From the NCBI GenBank assembly GCA_047608975.1, contig JBLFYM010000050.1, positions 1-39,371 on the forward strand: a stretch of DNA of 39,371 bases. Reading direction: 5' to 3'. This DNA is from GCA-2715965 sp047608975 (lineage in GTDB: Bacteria; Verrucomicrobiota; Verrucomicrobiia; Limisphaerales; JAYPXF01). The notes below the pieces were generated by a model, which was given only the letters and a program-made list of their open reading frames with translations, had not been told where the DNA came from and made no database searches. Made by a program: the position numbers and the translations under genes. This document shows positions 24,906-32,896 of the stretch, piece after piece (positions within the stretch are counted from its first letter, which is position 1; every line of letters starts with the position of its first letter).

Positions 24906-25648
24906 TGGCGAATAGGGAAATCATCCGTATCGAAGGTCTGGAGAAGAACTATGACATGGGCGAAGTCCAAGTCAAAGCGCTGCACGGCGTCGACCTCATC
25001 ATCGAAGAAGGGTCCTACGTTGCCATCATGGGCGCTTCCGGTTCCGGCAAGTCCACACTACTGAATGTTCTGGGGTGCCTGGATCGGCCCACCGCCGGGA
25101 AATATTATCTGGGTGGCGAGGATGTTTCGGAAATGGACGATGATCAGCTTTCCACCTTTCGTGGTCGCACGCTGGGTTTTGTCTTTCAGTCCTACAACCT
25201 TATCCAACAGCTGAGCGTCATTGAGAACATCTTTGTCCCGCTTTTCTATCAGGGACTCGATCTCTCCGACCGCCAACGCCATTGCGAGGATCTTGCCCAA
25301 CTCGTCGGTCTGGGGGATCGCACGGATCATCGGCCCAAACAGCTTTCCGGCGGTCAGCAGCAACGCGTTGCGATCGCACGATCTTTGGTGAATGATCCGT
25401 TGTTGATTCTGGCGGATGAGCCGACCGGTAACCTTGATTCCAAGACCGGGATTGAGATTCTCGATCTGTTCGACCGGCTAAATAAGGAAGGCAAGACGAT
25501 CATTCTGGTGACGCACGGGGATGAGGTCGCCGAGCGCGCGCAACGCGTGATTCACATGAAGGATGGGGTGATCGACCACGAAGAGGTGAAGCGGCCTCCG
25601 GTCCGGATCGATAACGACAAGAGCCATTCGATGGACCTGACCCGCTGA
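24905..25648 (+). CDS. ABC transporter ATP-binding protein (MacB/LolD type)
   Basis: The protein has 247 residues. Walker A is GASGSGKS (43-50), the Q-loop lies in GFVFQSYNL, the signature is LSGGQQQ (147-153), Walker B is LLILADE (166-172), and the switch His is in ILVTHGDE. This is the LolD/MacB-type ATPase subfamily, which drives mechanotransmission rather than classical transport across the inner membrane. It is separate from its permease, unlike the fused E. coli MacB. It overlaps the adaptor gene by one base and ends 3 bp before the permease ATG. Confidence 0.96.
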   Translation: MANREIIRIEGLEKNYDMGEVQVKALHGVDLIIEEGSYVAIMGASGSGKSTLLNVLGCLDRPTAGKYYLGGEDVSEMDDDQLSTFRGRTLGFVFQSYNLIQQLSVIENIFVPLFYQGLDLSDRQRHCEDLAQLVGLGDRTDHRPKQLSGGQQQRVAIARSLVNDPLLILADEPTGNLDSKTGIEILDLFDRLNKEGKTIILVTHGDEVAERAQRVIHMKDGVIDHEEVKRPPVRIDNDKSHSMDLTR

Positions 25649-25651
25649 TCG

Positions 25652-26938
25652 ATGCGGTTCAAGACGCTTATCCGAATCGTCCAGCTCGGGGTCAAAAGCC
25701 TGATGCTGCACAAGATGCGCTCCGGTCTGACGATGCTCGGAATCATCTTTGGCGTGTGCTCGGTCATTGCCATGTTGGCCATTGGTGAGGGCGCATCCTA
25801 CGAAGCCCAGGAGACGATCAAGAAACTGGGCAGCAGCAACATCATCATCCGCAGCGTCAAGCCGCCGCAGGAAAAATCCATGTCCGGTGCCACCCGTGAT
25901 TACGTGAACGACTACGGCCTCACGTATCAGGACATGAACAGCATTTTGGAGACGGTCAAGAATGTGGAAGTGGTGCTGCCACTCAGAATTATCCGGGAGG
26001 AAGTCCGGTTCAACAGCATCATGTTCCCGGTGCAGGTGATCGGCACGCATCCCATCTATCCCGAACTCACAGGACTTGAGGTTGTGCGTGGACGCTTTCT
26101 GACCTACCTCGATGAGCGAAGCCGAAACAATATCTGCGTCCTCACCGCGAGTCTCGCCGAGCATCTGTTTCCCTACGAGGATCCGCTTGCGCAGGAGGTT
26201 CGGATGGGCGCTGATTACTTCAAAGTTGTCGGTCTCGTTCGTGAAACCAGCACGGAGAAGCAGCGCCCCCAGAGTGGCAATTCCGAAGGTCAGACGGTGA
26301 ACTACAATGTCTACGTGCCACTGACGACCGCCAAGTCCCGGTTCGGGGAAACCATCGTGCGTCGTTCTGCCGGCAGCTATTCGGCCGAAAAGGTCGAACT
26401 GCACCAGCTCACCGTTCGTTTCGAGAGCAGCGATCTGGTGGCCACGGCCGTTCCACAGATCAAAGCCCTGCTGGAAAAATTCCATGACAAGCCTGACTAC
26501 GAACTGATCATTCCGATTGAACTGCTTCGTCAGGCCGAGGAGACCAAGCGCATCTTCAACGTGGTGTTGGGTTCGATCGCCGCGATCTCTCTCATTGTCG
26601 GTGGCATCGGTATCATGAACATCATGCTCGCCACCGTGACGGAACGCACTCGCGAGATCGGGATTCGTCGGGCACTTGGGGCCAAGAAGCAGGACATCAT
26701 CACCCAGTTCCTCGTTGAGACCGTCGTCCTGTCAATTGGGGGTGGCGTGGTCGGCGTGGTTTTCGGTGTCGTGATCCCGCTCGCCGTCTCCGAACTCACG
26801 GACATGAAAACGATTGTGACTCCAATATCCGTTTTCATCGCATTCGGAATCTCCGGTGCCGTTGGAATCGTGTTTGGAATCTACCCCGCCTCCCAGGCTG
26901 CAGATCTCGATCCCATCGAAGCTTTGCGCCACGAATAG
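25652..26938 (+). CDS. MacB-type ABC transporter permease
   Basis: The protein has 428 residues with the MacB/FtsX layout. The first membrane segment follows MRSGLTMLGIIFGVCSVIA (about residues 21-45), then a large periplasmic core domain (about 50-290), then three C-terminal membrane segments (about 305-330, 355-385 and 395-415). The family loop TERTREIGIRRALGAKK is at about 330-346. With the ATPase, adaptor and TolC genes just upstream it completes a tripartite efflux or export system. The cargo is unknown: macrolide-like toxins, peptides and lipoproteins are all possible for this family. Confidence 0.95.
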   Translation: MRFKTLIRIVQLGVKSLMLHKMRSGLTMLGIIFGVCSVIAMLAIGEGASYEAQETIKKLGSSNIIIRSVKPPQEKSMSGATRDYVNDYGLTYQDMNSILETVKNVEVVLPLRIIREEVRFNSIMFPVQVIGTHPIYPELTGLEVVRGRFLTYLDERSRNNICVLTASLAEHLFPYEDPLAQEVRMGADYFKVVGLVRETSTEKQRPQSGNSEGQTVNYNVYVPLTTAKSRFGETIVRRSAGSYSAEKVELHQLTVRFESSDLVATAVPQIKALLEKFHDKPDYELIIPIELLRQAEETKRIFNVVLGSIAAISLIVGGIGIMNIMLATVTERTREIGIRRALGAKKQDIITQFLVETVVLSIGGGVVGVVFGVVIPLAVSELTDMKTIVTPISVFIAFGISGAVGIVFGIYPASQAADLDPIEALRHE

Positions 26939-27241
26939 GCCGGGTAGAGATCCAGTCGGCTCTTATGCAATCTGACTGGGAAGATCGCAAAACTGCGCTC
27001 GAACGGCACGGTGATACCCTCTATGCTGACAAGCCCCCGATGATGCGACACAGGTTGCGTGGTCAATTGTGAGAATGCAGATTCAGTTTGGCTACACTAA
27101 CAGTCCCTTCGGAAACTACCGGTGGAGGACGGGACGCAAACGGGCTCTGTTGGCGTGGGAATGCGCGAAGTATGGCGAGTGGAACGAATTGGCAGACATG
27201 CAGTCAACCTTACCTGATCGAACCACGGTCTGGTTTCAGCG
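26939..27241. other. Non-coding stretch, nothing recognised
   Basis: I see no gene here. A weak CCAGTC / GACTGG inverted repeat (26952-26957, 26974-26979) follows the permease stop but lacks a T-run. A 63-codon open frame that crosses into the repeat copy 2 has no family character. Confidence 0.5.
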
Positions 27242-27440
27242 GTGTCTGAGCCGTAACTAGGCAGTTTATTTGACCGCGGATTACACGGATGGCGCGGATA
27301 GTGGGGGAATACGCCCCAGGCTCGGTTGGAATTCGACTCACCAAATAGTGGGAAAAGTTTTGGCTTTTGGGCTGCGGATTCACCGAAGGCTATCCGTGAA
27401 ATCCGCGCCATCCGCGGTTTTTCCAGTTCCGGCTTAGCCG
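27242..27440. repeat. Dispersed intergenic element, copy 2, with inverted three-unit arms
   Basis: The left arm is ACCGCGGAT (27273-27281), TACACGGAT (27282-27290), GGCGCGGAT (27291-27299). The right arm at 27392-27418, read on the minus strand, is ACCGCGGAT, GGCGCGGAT, TTCACGGAT. As in the element at 1661-1744, the outer unit matches while the inner two swap order. The inner landmarks CTCACCAAATAGTG (27337-27350) and GGATTCACCGAAG (27376-27388) are shared with copy 1 at the same offsets. No coding signal is visible, and 27441-27538 also appears empty. Confidence 0.85.
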
Positions 27441-27538
27441 TAATCCATGCAGCTGAAAATCGCGTCAATTAGCGGCAAGGCAATTTGGGATCGGCATTCC
27501 TGCCGATAGTCCCACTGCGTAGTTGCCGCTGACCCACT

Positions 27539-27994
27539 CTACCAGAGGAAGGACTTCAATTCGGCGATCTGCTTGTCGTCCTGCCAGAGAGTGGCTCGCC
27601 AGGCACCAATGCCGCCGAGGCGGGCGTATTCTTCTTTGGAAAGGGGGAGTCGGCTCCAGGTCGAGAAAAAACCATTGTCATTCACTTTTCCTTCCAACGT
27701 CGCGGTTTTCGATCCGGCTTTGTTGCCCCGGGCTTCGATCTTGAGTTTCAGAACCGCACCCTTGGAGGCTTTGGATTTCCATTGCACATCAAATCGCAGC
27801 GCGGAGATTTCCTCCGGGCTATTTCTCAGCTTGGCCTGGTAGGCGTCCCGTTCGTAGAGACTGGGAGACAAGGTGTGTTTGCCGTTCTTATCCAGGAGAT
27901 GCGGGAGCACCTTGATGATCTTGCCATCCGCAGCCATACCACTTATGGAGCAGATCAGGAGGGTGGCAACAATCAGCAGGCGGATGATTTGCAT
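27539..27994 (-). CDS. Small secreted conserved hypothetical protein
   Basis: The protein has 151 residues with a signal peptide (MQIIRLLIVATLLICSISGM). The mature part begins KIIKVLPHLLDKNGKHTLSPS, followed by LYERDAYQAKLR, LRFDVQWKSK and a beta-rich end with WSRLPLSKEEYARLGGIG and GAWRATLWQDD. This looks like a single beta-sandwich domain. I know of similar small hypothetical proteins in Verrucomicrobia but no function for them. It lies 76 bp downstream of gltX on the same strand and may be co-transcribed with it. Confidence 0.8.
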   Translation of the reverse strand: MQIIRLLIVATLLICSISGMAADGKIIKVLPHLLDKNGKHTLSPSLYERDAYQAKLRNSPEEISALRFDVQWKSKASKGAVLKLKIEARGNKAGSKTATLEGKVNDNGFFSTWSRLPLSKEEYARLGGIGAWRATLWQDDKQIAELKSFLW

Positions 27995-28070
27995 GGGCGG
28001 AGTGTAGGGGGGGAGCCAGAATTCTCAACCGATTTTCAACAGTCAGAATTCGTTCAACCAGGCGTGTCGC

Positions 28071-29417
28071 CTACACCATTCGTTCCTGCGCGGCGGACAG
28101 GCGTTCCAATACCTTCTCTCTCCCGAGCACTTCCATGAGGTGATACAGGCTGGGGCCCACGGCGGTGCCGGTGCATGCGAGACGCGTGGGATGGATCAGT
28201 TTCCCGGGTTTCAAACCGAGTTCGCTGGCGGTGGACTTGATGGTGCTTTCGATCGCGAGGGGATCGAAGCCGCTCAGGTTTTTCAGCGCCGTCTTCAGTT
28301 TTTCGACCGGCTCCCGGTTTTCAGGAACGAAGGCTTTCTGCGCGCCCTTTTCGTCATACTCGGTGACGTCGCGAAAGTAGAAGGTGCTGAAGGCGGGAAC
28401 TTCGGTGAAGGTCTTCACCTTTTCCCTGACCGTATCCAAGGCTGCTTTGACGTACTCGATGGGATGGTCCTTGGTATCGATCCCGGCATCGGTGAGTGCG
28501 TGGGTGGCGAGTTCGTGGAACCGGTAGGTTTCCATTTCCCGGATGTGCTCGAAATTCAACGACTTGAGTTTGTCTGAATCGAATCGTGCATTGTTGCGGT
28601 GAATCTGTGGCAGATCGAAAAGCTCCGCGATGGCTTCGGCCCGGAAGACGTCCTTCTGGTCCGGGTGGGTCCAGCCGAGCAGACACAGGTAGTTCAACAC
28701 TGCTTCCGGCGCATAGCCGTTGTCCTGATAATATTGAATTGAAGCGCCGTCGTCGCGCTTGCTCATCTTCGATCCGTTTTGATTCAGGATCAGGGGAATG
28801 TGGGCAAACTTCGGAGGCTCCACTCCGAAGGCATTGAACAACGCGATGTGTTTGGACGTGTTGCTCAGATGGTCTTCCCCACGGATGACATGGGTGATGC
28901 CCATGTCGAGATCATCCACGACGTTGACCAGATGAAAGACCGGTTGCCCATCGGAACGGACGATCACGAAATCCGGATCCTCCTCTTCACGATCGGTGAG
29001 TTCGCGTTTCACATCGCCGCAGACGAGATCGGGAATTGTGATGGTGTCGCGTGACATCCGGAATCGGATTGCGCCGTCACGTTCGTAAGCCAGATCGCGG
29101 GACAACAATGCTTCGACCCGCTGTTCGTAATTCGTTTTGCGTTGGGACTGAAAATACGGCCCGCGTTCGCCCCGACTGGCACCGGTGGCATCTCCGGTCA
29201 CGGGTCCCTCGTCCCAATCGATCCCGAGCCAGTGCAGCCCGCCGATGATGGCGTCCATCGCTTCCTGCGTATTGCGTGCCGCATCGGTATCTTCGATCCG
29301 CAGGACAAACTTTCCACCGGTGTGTTTGGCATACAGCCAGTTGAACAACGCGGTGCGCGCGCCGCCGATGTGAAGGTATCCAGTGGGGCTGGGGGCAAAT
29401 CTGACTCGAACACTCAT
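28071..29417 (-). CDS. gltX: Glutamyl-tRNA synthetase (GltX)
   Basis: The protein has 448 residues. It ligates glutamate to tRNA-Glu in the cytoplasm. The class I HIGH motif is HIGG (16-19) within RFAPSPTGYLHIGGAR, and the KMSKS equivalent is KMSKR (217-221). FHLVNVVDDLDMGITHVIRG is the conserved tRNA acceptor-binding stretch. It is shorter than the usual 465-500 residues because the small zinc-binding-like insert is missing: the sequence runs directly from LLSRDLAYERDG (about 104-115) into AIRFRMSRDTITIPD. The C-terminal anticodon-binding helices are intact. Whether it charges only tRNA-Glu or also tRNA-Gln cannot be told from this window. Confidence 0.97.
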   Translation of the reverse strand: MSVRVRFAPSPTGYLHIGGARTALFNWLYAKHTGGKFVLRIEDTDAARNTQEAMDAIIGGLHWLGIDWDEGPVTGDATGASRGERGPYFQSQRKTNYEQRVEALLSRDLAYERDGAIRFRMSRDTITIPDLVCGDVKRELTDREEEDPDFVIVRSDGQPVFHLVNVVDDLDMGITHVIRGEDHLSNTSKHIALFNAFGVEPPKFAHIPLILNQNGSKMSKRDDGASIQYYQDNGYAPEAVLNYLCLLGWTHPDQKDVFRAEAIAELFDLPQIHRNNARFDSDKLKSLNFEHIREMETYRFHELATHALTDAGIDTKDHPIEYVKAALDTVREKVKTFTEVPAFSTFYFRDVTEYDEKGAQKAFVPENREPVEKLKTALKNLSGFDPLAIESTIKSTASELGLKPGKLIHPTRLACTGTAVGPSLYHLMEVLGREKVLERLSAAQERMV

Positions 29418-29636
29418 CTGTGAGACGGATTAAAGAGATTCGGGTGGGGGCGAGGCAAGGTGCAAAACTCCAAGCTTCAAATTTCAAGCTTGGGTTTTCA
29501 TTGGATTTTGACTTTTGTGGTTTGGAGATTCTCGCCCTCTCCACCCTCTGCTTCTGGTTGTCGATGCGCGTTTTGAAGTGGGCGCATCCCGTCCCATTCG
29601 TTCGACAGCGACGAACGACTCCTCCAAACTGCGCTC

Positions 29637-31034
29637 GTGTCTGCGAACGCGCCCATCAATTCCCATGCCCGGCATCAGTTGTCGGTTTGGGATTCGGTGA
29701 GCATTCTTGTCGGCATTGTGATCGGGGTGGGGATCCACGAGACCGCTCCCACGGTGTTCGCCAATGCGGGCAGTGCCTGGGTGGCGATGGGCTGCTGGGT
29801 CTTGGGTGGCTTGCTATCGTTGCTGGGGGCCTTTTGCTATGCGGAACTGGCCAGCACGTATCCGCGTTCCGGTGGTGAATACTGTTACCTGACCCAGGCT
29901 TACGGTCGGTTCTCCGGATTCCTGTTTGGCTGGACGCAACTGACCGTCGTGCGCACGGGCAACGTGGGGATGATGGCGTTCATCTTCGCCGAATACGCAG
30001 CCAAACTCTGGAACTTGGGCCCCCCAGCGACGATCGCGCTCGCCATCGCTGCGCCGTTGACGTTTTCCACTATTAACATTCTGGGAGTGGTGATTGGGAG
30101 CCGCGCGCAAAACGCACTCACTTTGCTGAAGCTGATCGGTTTTTCGCTGATCATCGTTGCGGGACTGGTGTTTGGTGGTGGCACTTCTGCTTCGGTCCCG
30201 GTGGATACCACCAGCGCGCCGCCGATCTCTTTTGGATTTGCGATGTTGTTTGTGCTCTTCACTTACGGCGGTTGGAATGACGCGGTCCTGGTGACTGCGG
30301 AGATCAAGGACAGTCGACAGAATATCGTGCGCTCGCTCATCATTGGTGTGGCGATTGTCACTGGTTTCTATCTGCTGGTGAATGCGGCCTATCTGAATGC
30401 GCTCGGCTACCGGGCTGCGAGTCAGTCCACCGGCATTGCCGCGGAGGCGCTGCGTTTGGCATTCGGGCCGAGCGGTACGAAGATCATGTCCCTCATCGTC
30501 ATGGTCTCAGCGTTGGGGGCGGTGAACGGGATCATCTTCACCGGCTCGCGCATCTACGCGACGATGGGTGAGGATCATCGTTTCTTTGCGTGGCTGTCGC
30601 GCTGGCATCCACGATTCGGAACGCCCATCTGGTCGCTCCTGGCGGAATCCGCGATCACCGTGGCACTGATCCTTTTGCTCGGAACCGGGGCCGGGCGGGG
30701 GATGATTGATGGAATCCTCAACGGCATGGGATTCGAGTCCATCGGGTGGCACGGTCGACCGTTCAACAATCTGTTCCAGTGGTGCGCTCCGTTTTTCTGG
30801 CTGTTCTTTTTGGCGAGTGGGCTATCGCTGTTTGTACTGCGGCGTAGCGATCCGCATGCGGTGCGTCCCTTCAAAGTGCCGCTGTATCCTTTCACACCGA
30901 TCGTCTTCTGCACCGCCTCCGCGTGGTGCCTCTATTCCTCGATCACCTATGCGGGCAAGCTGCTGTTCATTGGCGCGGTACCGGTTTTGGTGGGCGCGCT
31001 TGTTTATTTCTGCTGCCGAAGGCCGGCCTCGTAG
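29637..31034 (+). CDS. APC-family amino acid permease
   Basis: The protein has 465 residues from a GTG start at 29637, the only start before the first membrane helix that fits; a later GTG would cut into helix 1. It has about twelve hydrophobic helices. The first is SVSILVGIVIGVGIHETAP, matching the unwound TM1 of the APC superfamily (GxG pattern). The TM2-3 loop has YAELASTYPRSGGEYCYLT and TM6 has FVLFTYGGWNDAVLVTAEIKD, both diagnostic for LAT/APC amino acid transporters. By family it takes up or exchanges amino acids across the inner membrane. It is divergent from gltX across about 220 bp. The substrate is not predictable here. Confidence 0.92.
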   Translation: MSANAPINSHARHQLSVWDSVSILVGIVIGVGIHETAPTVFANAGSAWVAMGCWVLGGLLSLLGAFCYAELASTYPRSGGEYCYLTQAYGRFSGFLFGWTQLTVVRTGNVGMMAFIFAEYAAKLWNLGPPATIALAIAAPLTFSTINILGVVIGSRAQNALTLLKLIGFSLIIVAGLVFGGGTSASVPVDTTSAPPISFGFAMLFVLFTYGGWNDAVLVTAEIKDSRQNIVRSLIIGVAIVTGFYLLVNAAYLNALGYRAASQSTGIAAEALRLAFGPSGTKIMSLIVMVSALGAVNGIIFTGSRIYATMGEDHRFFAWLSRWHPRFGTPIWSLLAESAITVALILLLGTGAGRGMIDGILNGMGFESIGWHGRPFNNLFQWCAPFFWLFFLASGLSLFVLRRSDPHAVRPFKVPLYPFTPIVFCTASAWCLYSSITYAGKLLFIGAVPVLVGALVYFCCRRPAS

Positions 31035-31288
31035 GCGCGATCCCTCAGGGCGGACTGCGCATGGTCGGTTGGTTGGAATCGGTAGCGTGCCGTATTTTCC
31101 TATCACTTGGCAATTGGCCGGGTTTTGTGACGAACCCTTTTTGGGAGATCTGACCCATCGGACGAATTTTCATCCCTCCCGGTGTGTGGCAAACCCACGG
31201 TCCTCCGCACCGCCAAGAGCGGCCCACCCCTTGGCCGAGAGTTTCTCGGCTGCTCTGTTTATCCCGAGTGCAGAGAGATCCGAGATCT
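31035..31288. other. Non-coding stretch with two short hairpins
   Basis: No gene is seen. Perfect 7-bp inverted repeats occur at 31234-31250 (GCCGAGA-GTT-TCTCGGC) and 31274-31290 (AGAGATC-CGA-GATCTCT). The second touches the DUF1501 stop codon and could act as a leftward transcript end, although no T-run follows. It resembles the repeat at 21342-21374. Confidence 0.55.
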
Positions 31289-32686
31289 CTAAGCCAAAAT
31301 CTCTTTTGCCACCTGACCCTGCACGTCCGTGAGGCGGAAGTCGCGGCCGGCGTGGCGGAAGGTGAGGCGTTCGTGGTCGAGGCCGAGAATGTGGAGGATG
31401 GTGGCGTGCCAATCGTGGATGTGCAGACGGCCTTCGACGGCTTCGTAGCCGTGCTCGTCCGTGGCACCATAGCTGAAACCGCCTTTGACTCCGCCGCCGG
31501 CCATCCAGGTGGTGTAGCCTTTGTTGTTGTGGTCGCGACCGTCGCCACCTTGGGCGTGCGGGGTGCGGCCGAATTCACCGGCCCAGATGATGAGGGTGTC
31601 TTTCAACAGGTCACGGCGTTTTAGATCTGCCAAGAGACCGGCGATGGGTTTGTCAATCTCGGCGCATTTGTTCTCCATGCTCGCGCGCAGGTTCTTGTGG
31701 TGATCCCAGTTTCCGCTGGTCACTTCCACGAAGCGGACGCCGGACTCGATCATGCGGCGGGCGAGCAGGCACTGCTGACCGAAGTCGTCAGAGGCGCCGT
31801 CGCCGATGCCGTAGAGCTTCTTGGTCGCCGCGGTTTCTTGCGAGACGTCGAGCAGCGTGGGCATGGTGGTCTGCATCCGGTAGGCGAGTTCGAAAGATTG
31901 GATCACGCCTTCGACCTGCGGTTGGTGTTGGTCACGGCGCAGCTTGTTGCGATTCAACTGTTGCACGAGGTCGAGTTGGGTGCGTTGGGCGTTGGCGTCG
32001 AGCAAAGGGTTCTTGATGTTTGGAAAGACTTCGCCGGTTCCGCCACCGCTACGTCGACCACCGCCGCTGTTGCCAATTTTGGTGCCCTGGAAGACGGCCG
32101 GCAGAAATGCGCTCCCAAAATTGATCGCCGTCCGGGCCTCGCCCAACACTGCGAAGCCGGGGAGATCGGAATTCTCCGTGCCCAATCCGTATACTGTCCA
32201 GGCGCCCATGGACGGCCGGACAAACTGAAAGTTGCCGGTGTGCGTCTGCATCGCGGCCTGGCTGTGATTTGGCTGATCGCAGTGCATGCCACGCAGGAGG
32301 CAAAGATCGTCGGCGTGACGGCTGAGGTTTGGGAAGAGGCTGGAGATCGAGAGTCCGCCTTGGCCAACTTGGTTGAACTTCCACGGGGAGCCGAGGAGGG
32401 TCGGTCCATATTTGCCCTGCTTGCCATTGTCGGCGGTGAGCTGGGGTTTGTGGTCGAAGGTATCAACGTGGGACGGCGCCCCACCCATCGAGAGAAAGAT
32501 GACGTGCTTGGCCCGCGGCGCAAAGTGCGGTTGCTTGGCCGCAAGCGGACTTTTCTTCGACTGGGCAAAAGCCTGTTCGGTGGCCATGGCAGCAAAGGCG
32601 AGCGAGCCTAAACCGCTGGAGATGCATTGCAGTGCGGAACGGCGACTGTGGAATGCGGAATGCTCGGGAGTGAAAGGGTTATTCAT
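31289..32686 (-). CDS. DUF1501 family secreted protein
   Basis: The protein has 465 residues. The N-terminus has a Tat-like signal (HSRRSALQCISSGLGSLAFA). The DUF1501 hallmarks are present: HVIFLSMGGAPSHVDTFDHKP, LCLLRGMHCDQPNHSQA, a WDHH segment, and near the C-terminus DTLIIWAGEFGRTPHAQGGDGRDHN with HDWHATILHILGLD. The fold is alkaline-phosphatase/sulfatase-like, with the conserved His and Asp residues visible but no formylglycine Cys. In PVC genomes these genes sit beside PSD1-type cytochrome genes, as here (210 bp downstream of one). A short Gly-rich loop (NSGGGRRSGGGTG) interrupts the middle. The biochemical role is not established. Confidence 0.93.
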   Translation of the reverse strand: MNNPFTPEHSAFHSRRSALQCISSGLGSLAFAAMATEQAFAQSKKSPLAAKQPHFAPRAKHVIFLSMGGAPSHVDTFDHKPQLTADNGKQGKYGPTLLGSPWKFNQVGQGGLSISSLFPNLSRHADDLCLLRGMHCDQPNHSQAAMQTHTGNFQFVRPSMGAWTVYGLGTENSDLPGFAVLGEARTAINFGSAFLPAVFQGTKIGNSGGGRRSGGGTGEVFPNIKNPLLDANAQRTQLDLVQQLNRNKLRRDQHQPQVEGVIQSFELAYRMQTTMPTLLDVSQETAATKKLYGIGDGASDDFGQQCLLARRMIESGVRFVEVTSGNWDHHKNLRASMENKCAEIDKPIAGLLADLKRRDLLKDTLIIWAGEFGRTPHAQGGDGRDHNNKGYTTWMAGGGVKGGFSYGATDEHGYEAVEGRLHIHDWHATILHILGLDHERLTFRHAGRDFRLTDVQGQVAKEILA

Positions 32687-32707
32687 GACAGATTTTATTT
32701 GGGTGAA

Positions 32708-32736
32708 ACCACAGATGAATACAGATGAACACAGAT
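32708..32736. repeat. Three-unit phrase ACCACAGAT / GAATACAGAT / GAACACAGAT
   Basis: Three tandem 9-10-bp units ending in ACAGAT are built like the arms of the elements at 1661 and 27242 but with a different base set. I found no inverted partner; a larger palindrome starts 25 bp further on. Confidence 0.7.
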
Positions 32737-32760
32737 GCTTGGGCCGGCGTTATCCAACTT

Positions 32761-32831
32761 GTAGCAGCCGACGTGAGGAGGCTCGTTCTTCGCCGGCAAC
32801 GTAATGTGAGCCTCCTCACGTCGGCTGCTAC
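32761..32831. repeat. Perfect 24-bp inverted repeat
   Basis: The arms at 32761-32784 and 32808-32831 are exact reverse complements over 24 bases, around a 23-base loop. The arm begins GTAGCAGCCGACGTGAGG. It lies between the PSD1 and DUF1501 genes. Translating it gives low-value peptides (SSRREEAH type) often annotated as genes in Verrucomicrobia; I treat it as a non-coding repeat. Confidence 0.92.
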
Positions 32832-32896
32832 GGAGTGTGGAGACAGCGTTCCTCGCTGATCTGAAATTGTCGGTGTCCATCTACGTTTGGAAAAAA

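Noticed and set aside
25478..26485. A 335-codon minus-strand frame
   Set aside because: It is antisense to the ABC ATPase and permease; no recognisable motif.
26952..26979. Terminator for the efflux operon
   Set aside because: The 6-bp stem has a long loop and no T-run.
27069..27260. A 63-codon + strand frame after the efflux operon
   Set aside because: No family similarity, no start-site signal, and it runs into the dispersed repeat.
31697..32611. A 304-codon + strand frame
   Set aside because: It is antisense to DUF1501, whose conserved motifs are unambiguous.
32695..32880. A 61-codon minus-strand frame across the 24-bp inverted repeat
   Set aside because: Its sequence is only a translation of the repeat (SSRREEAH and PPHVGCY phrases), a common spurious gene call.
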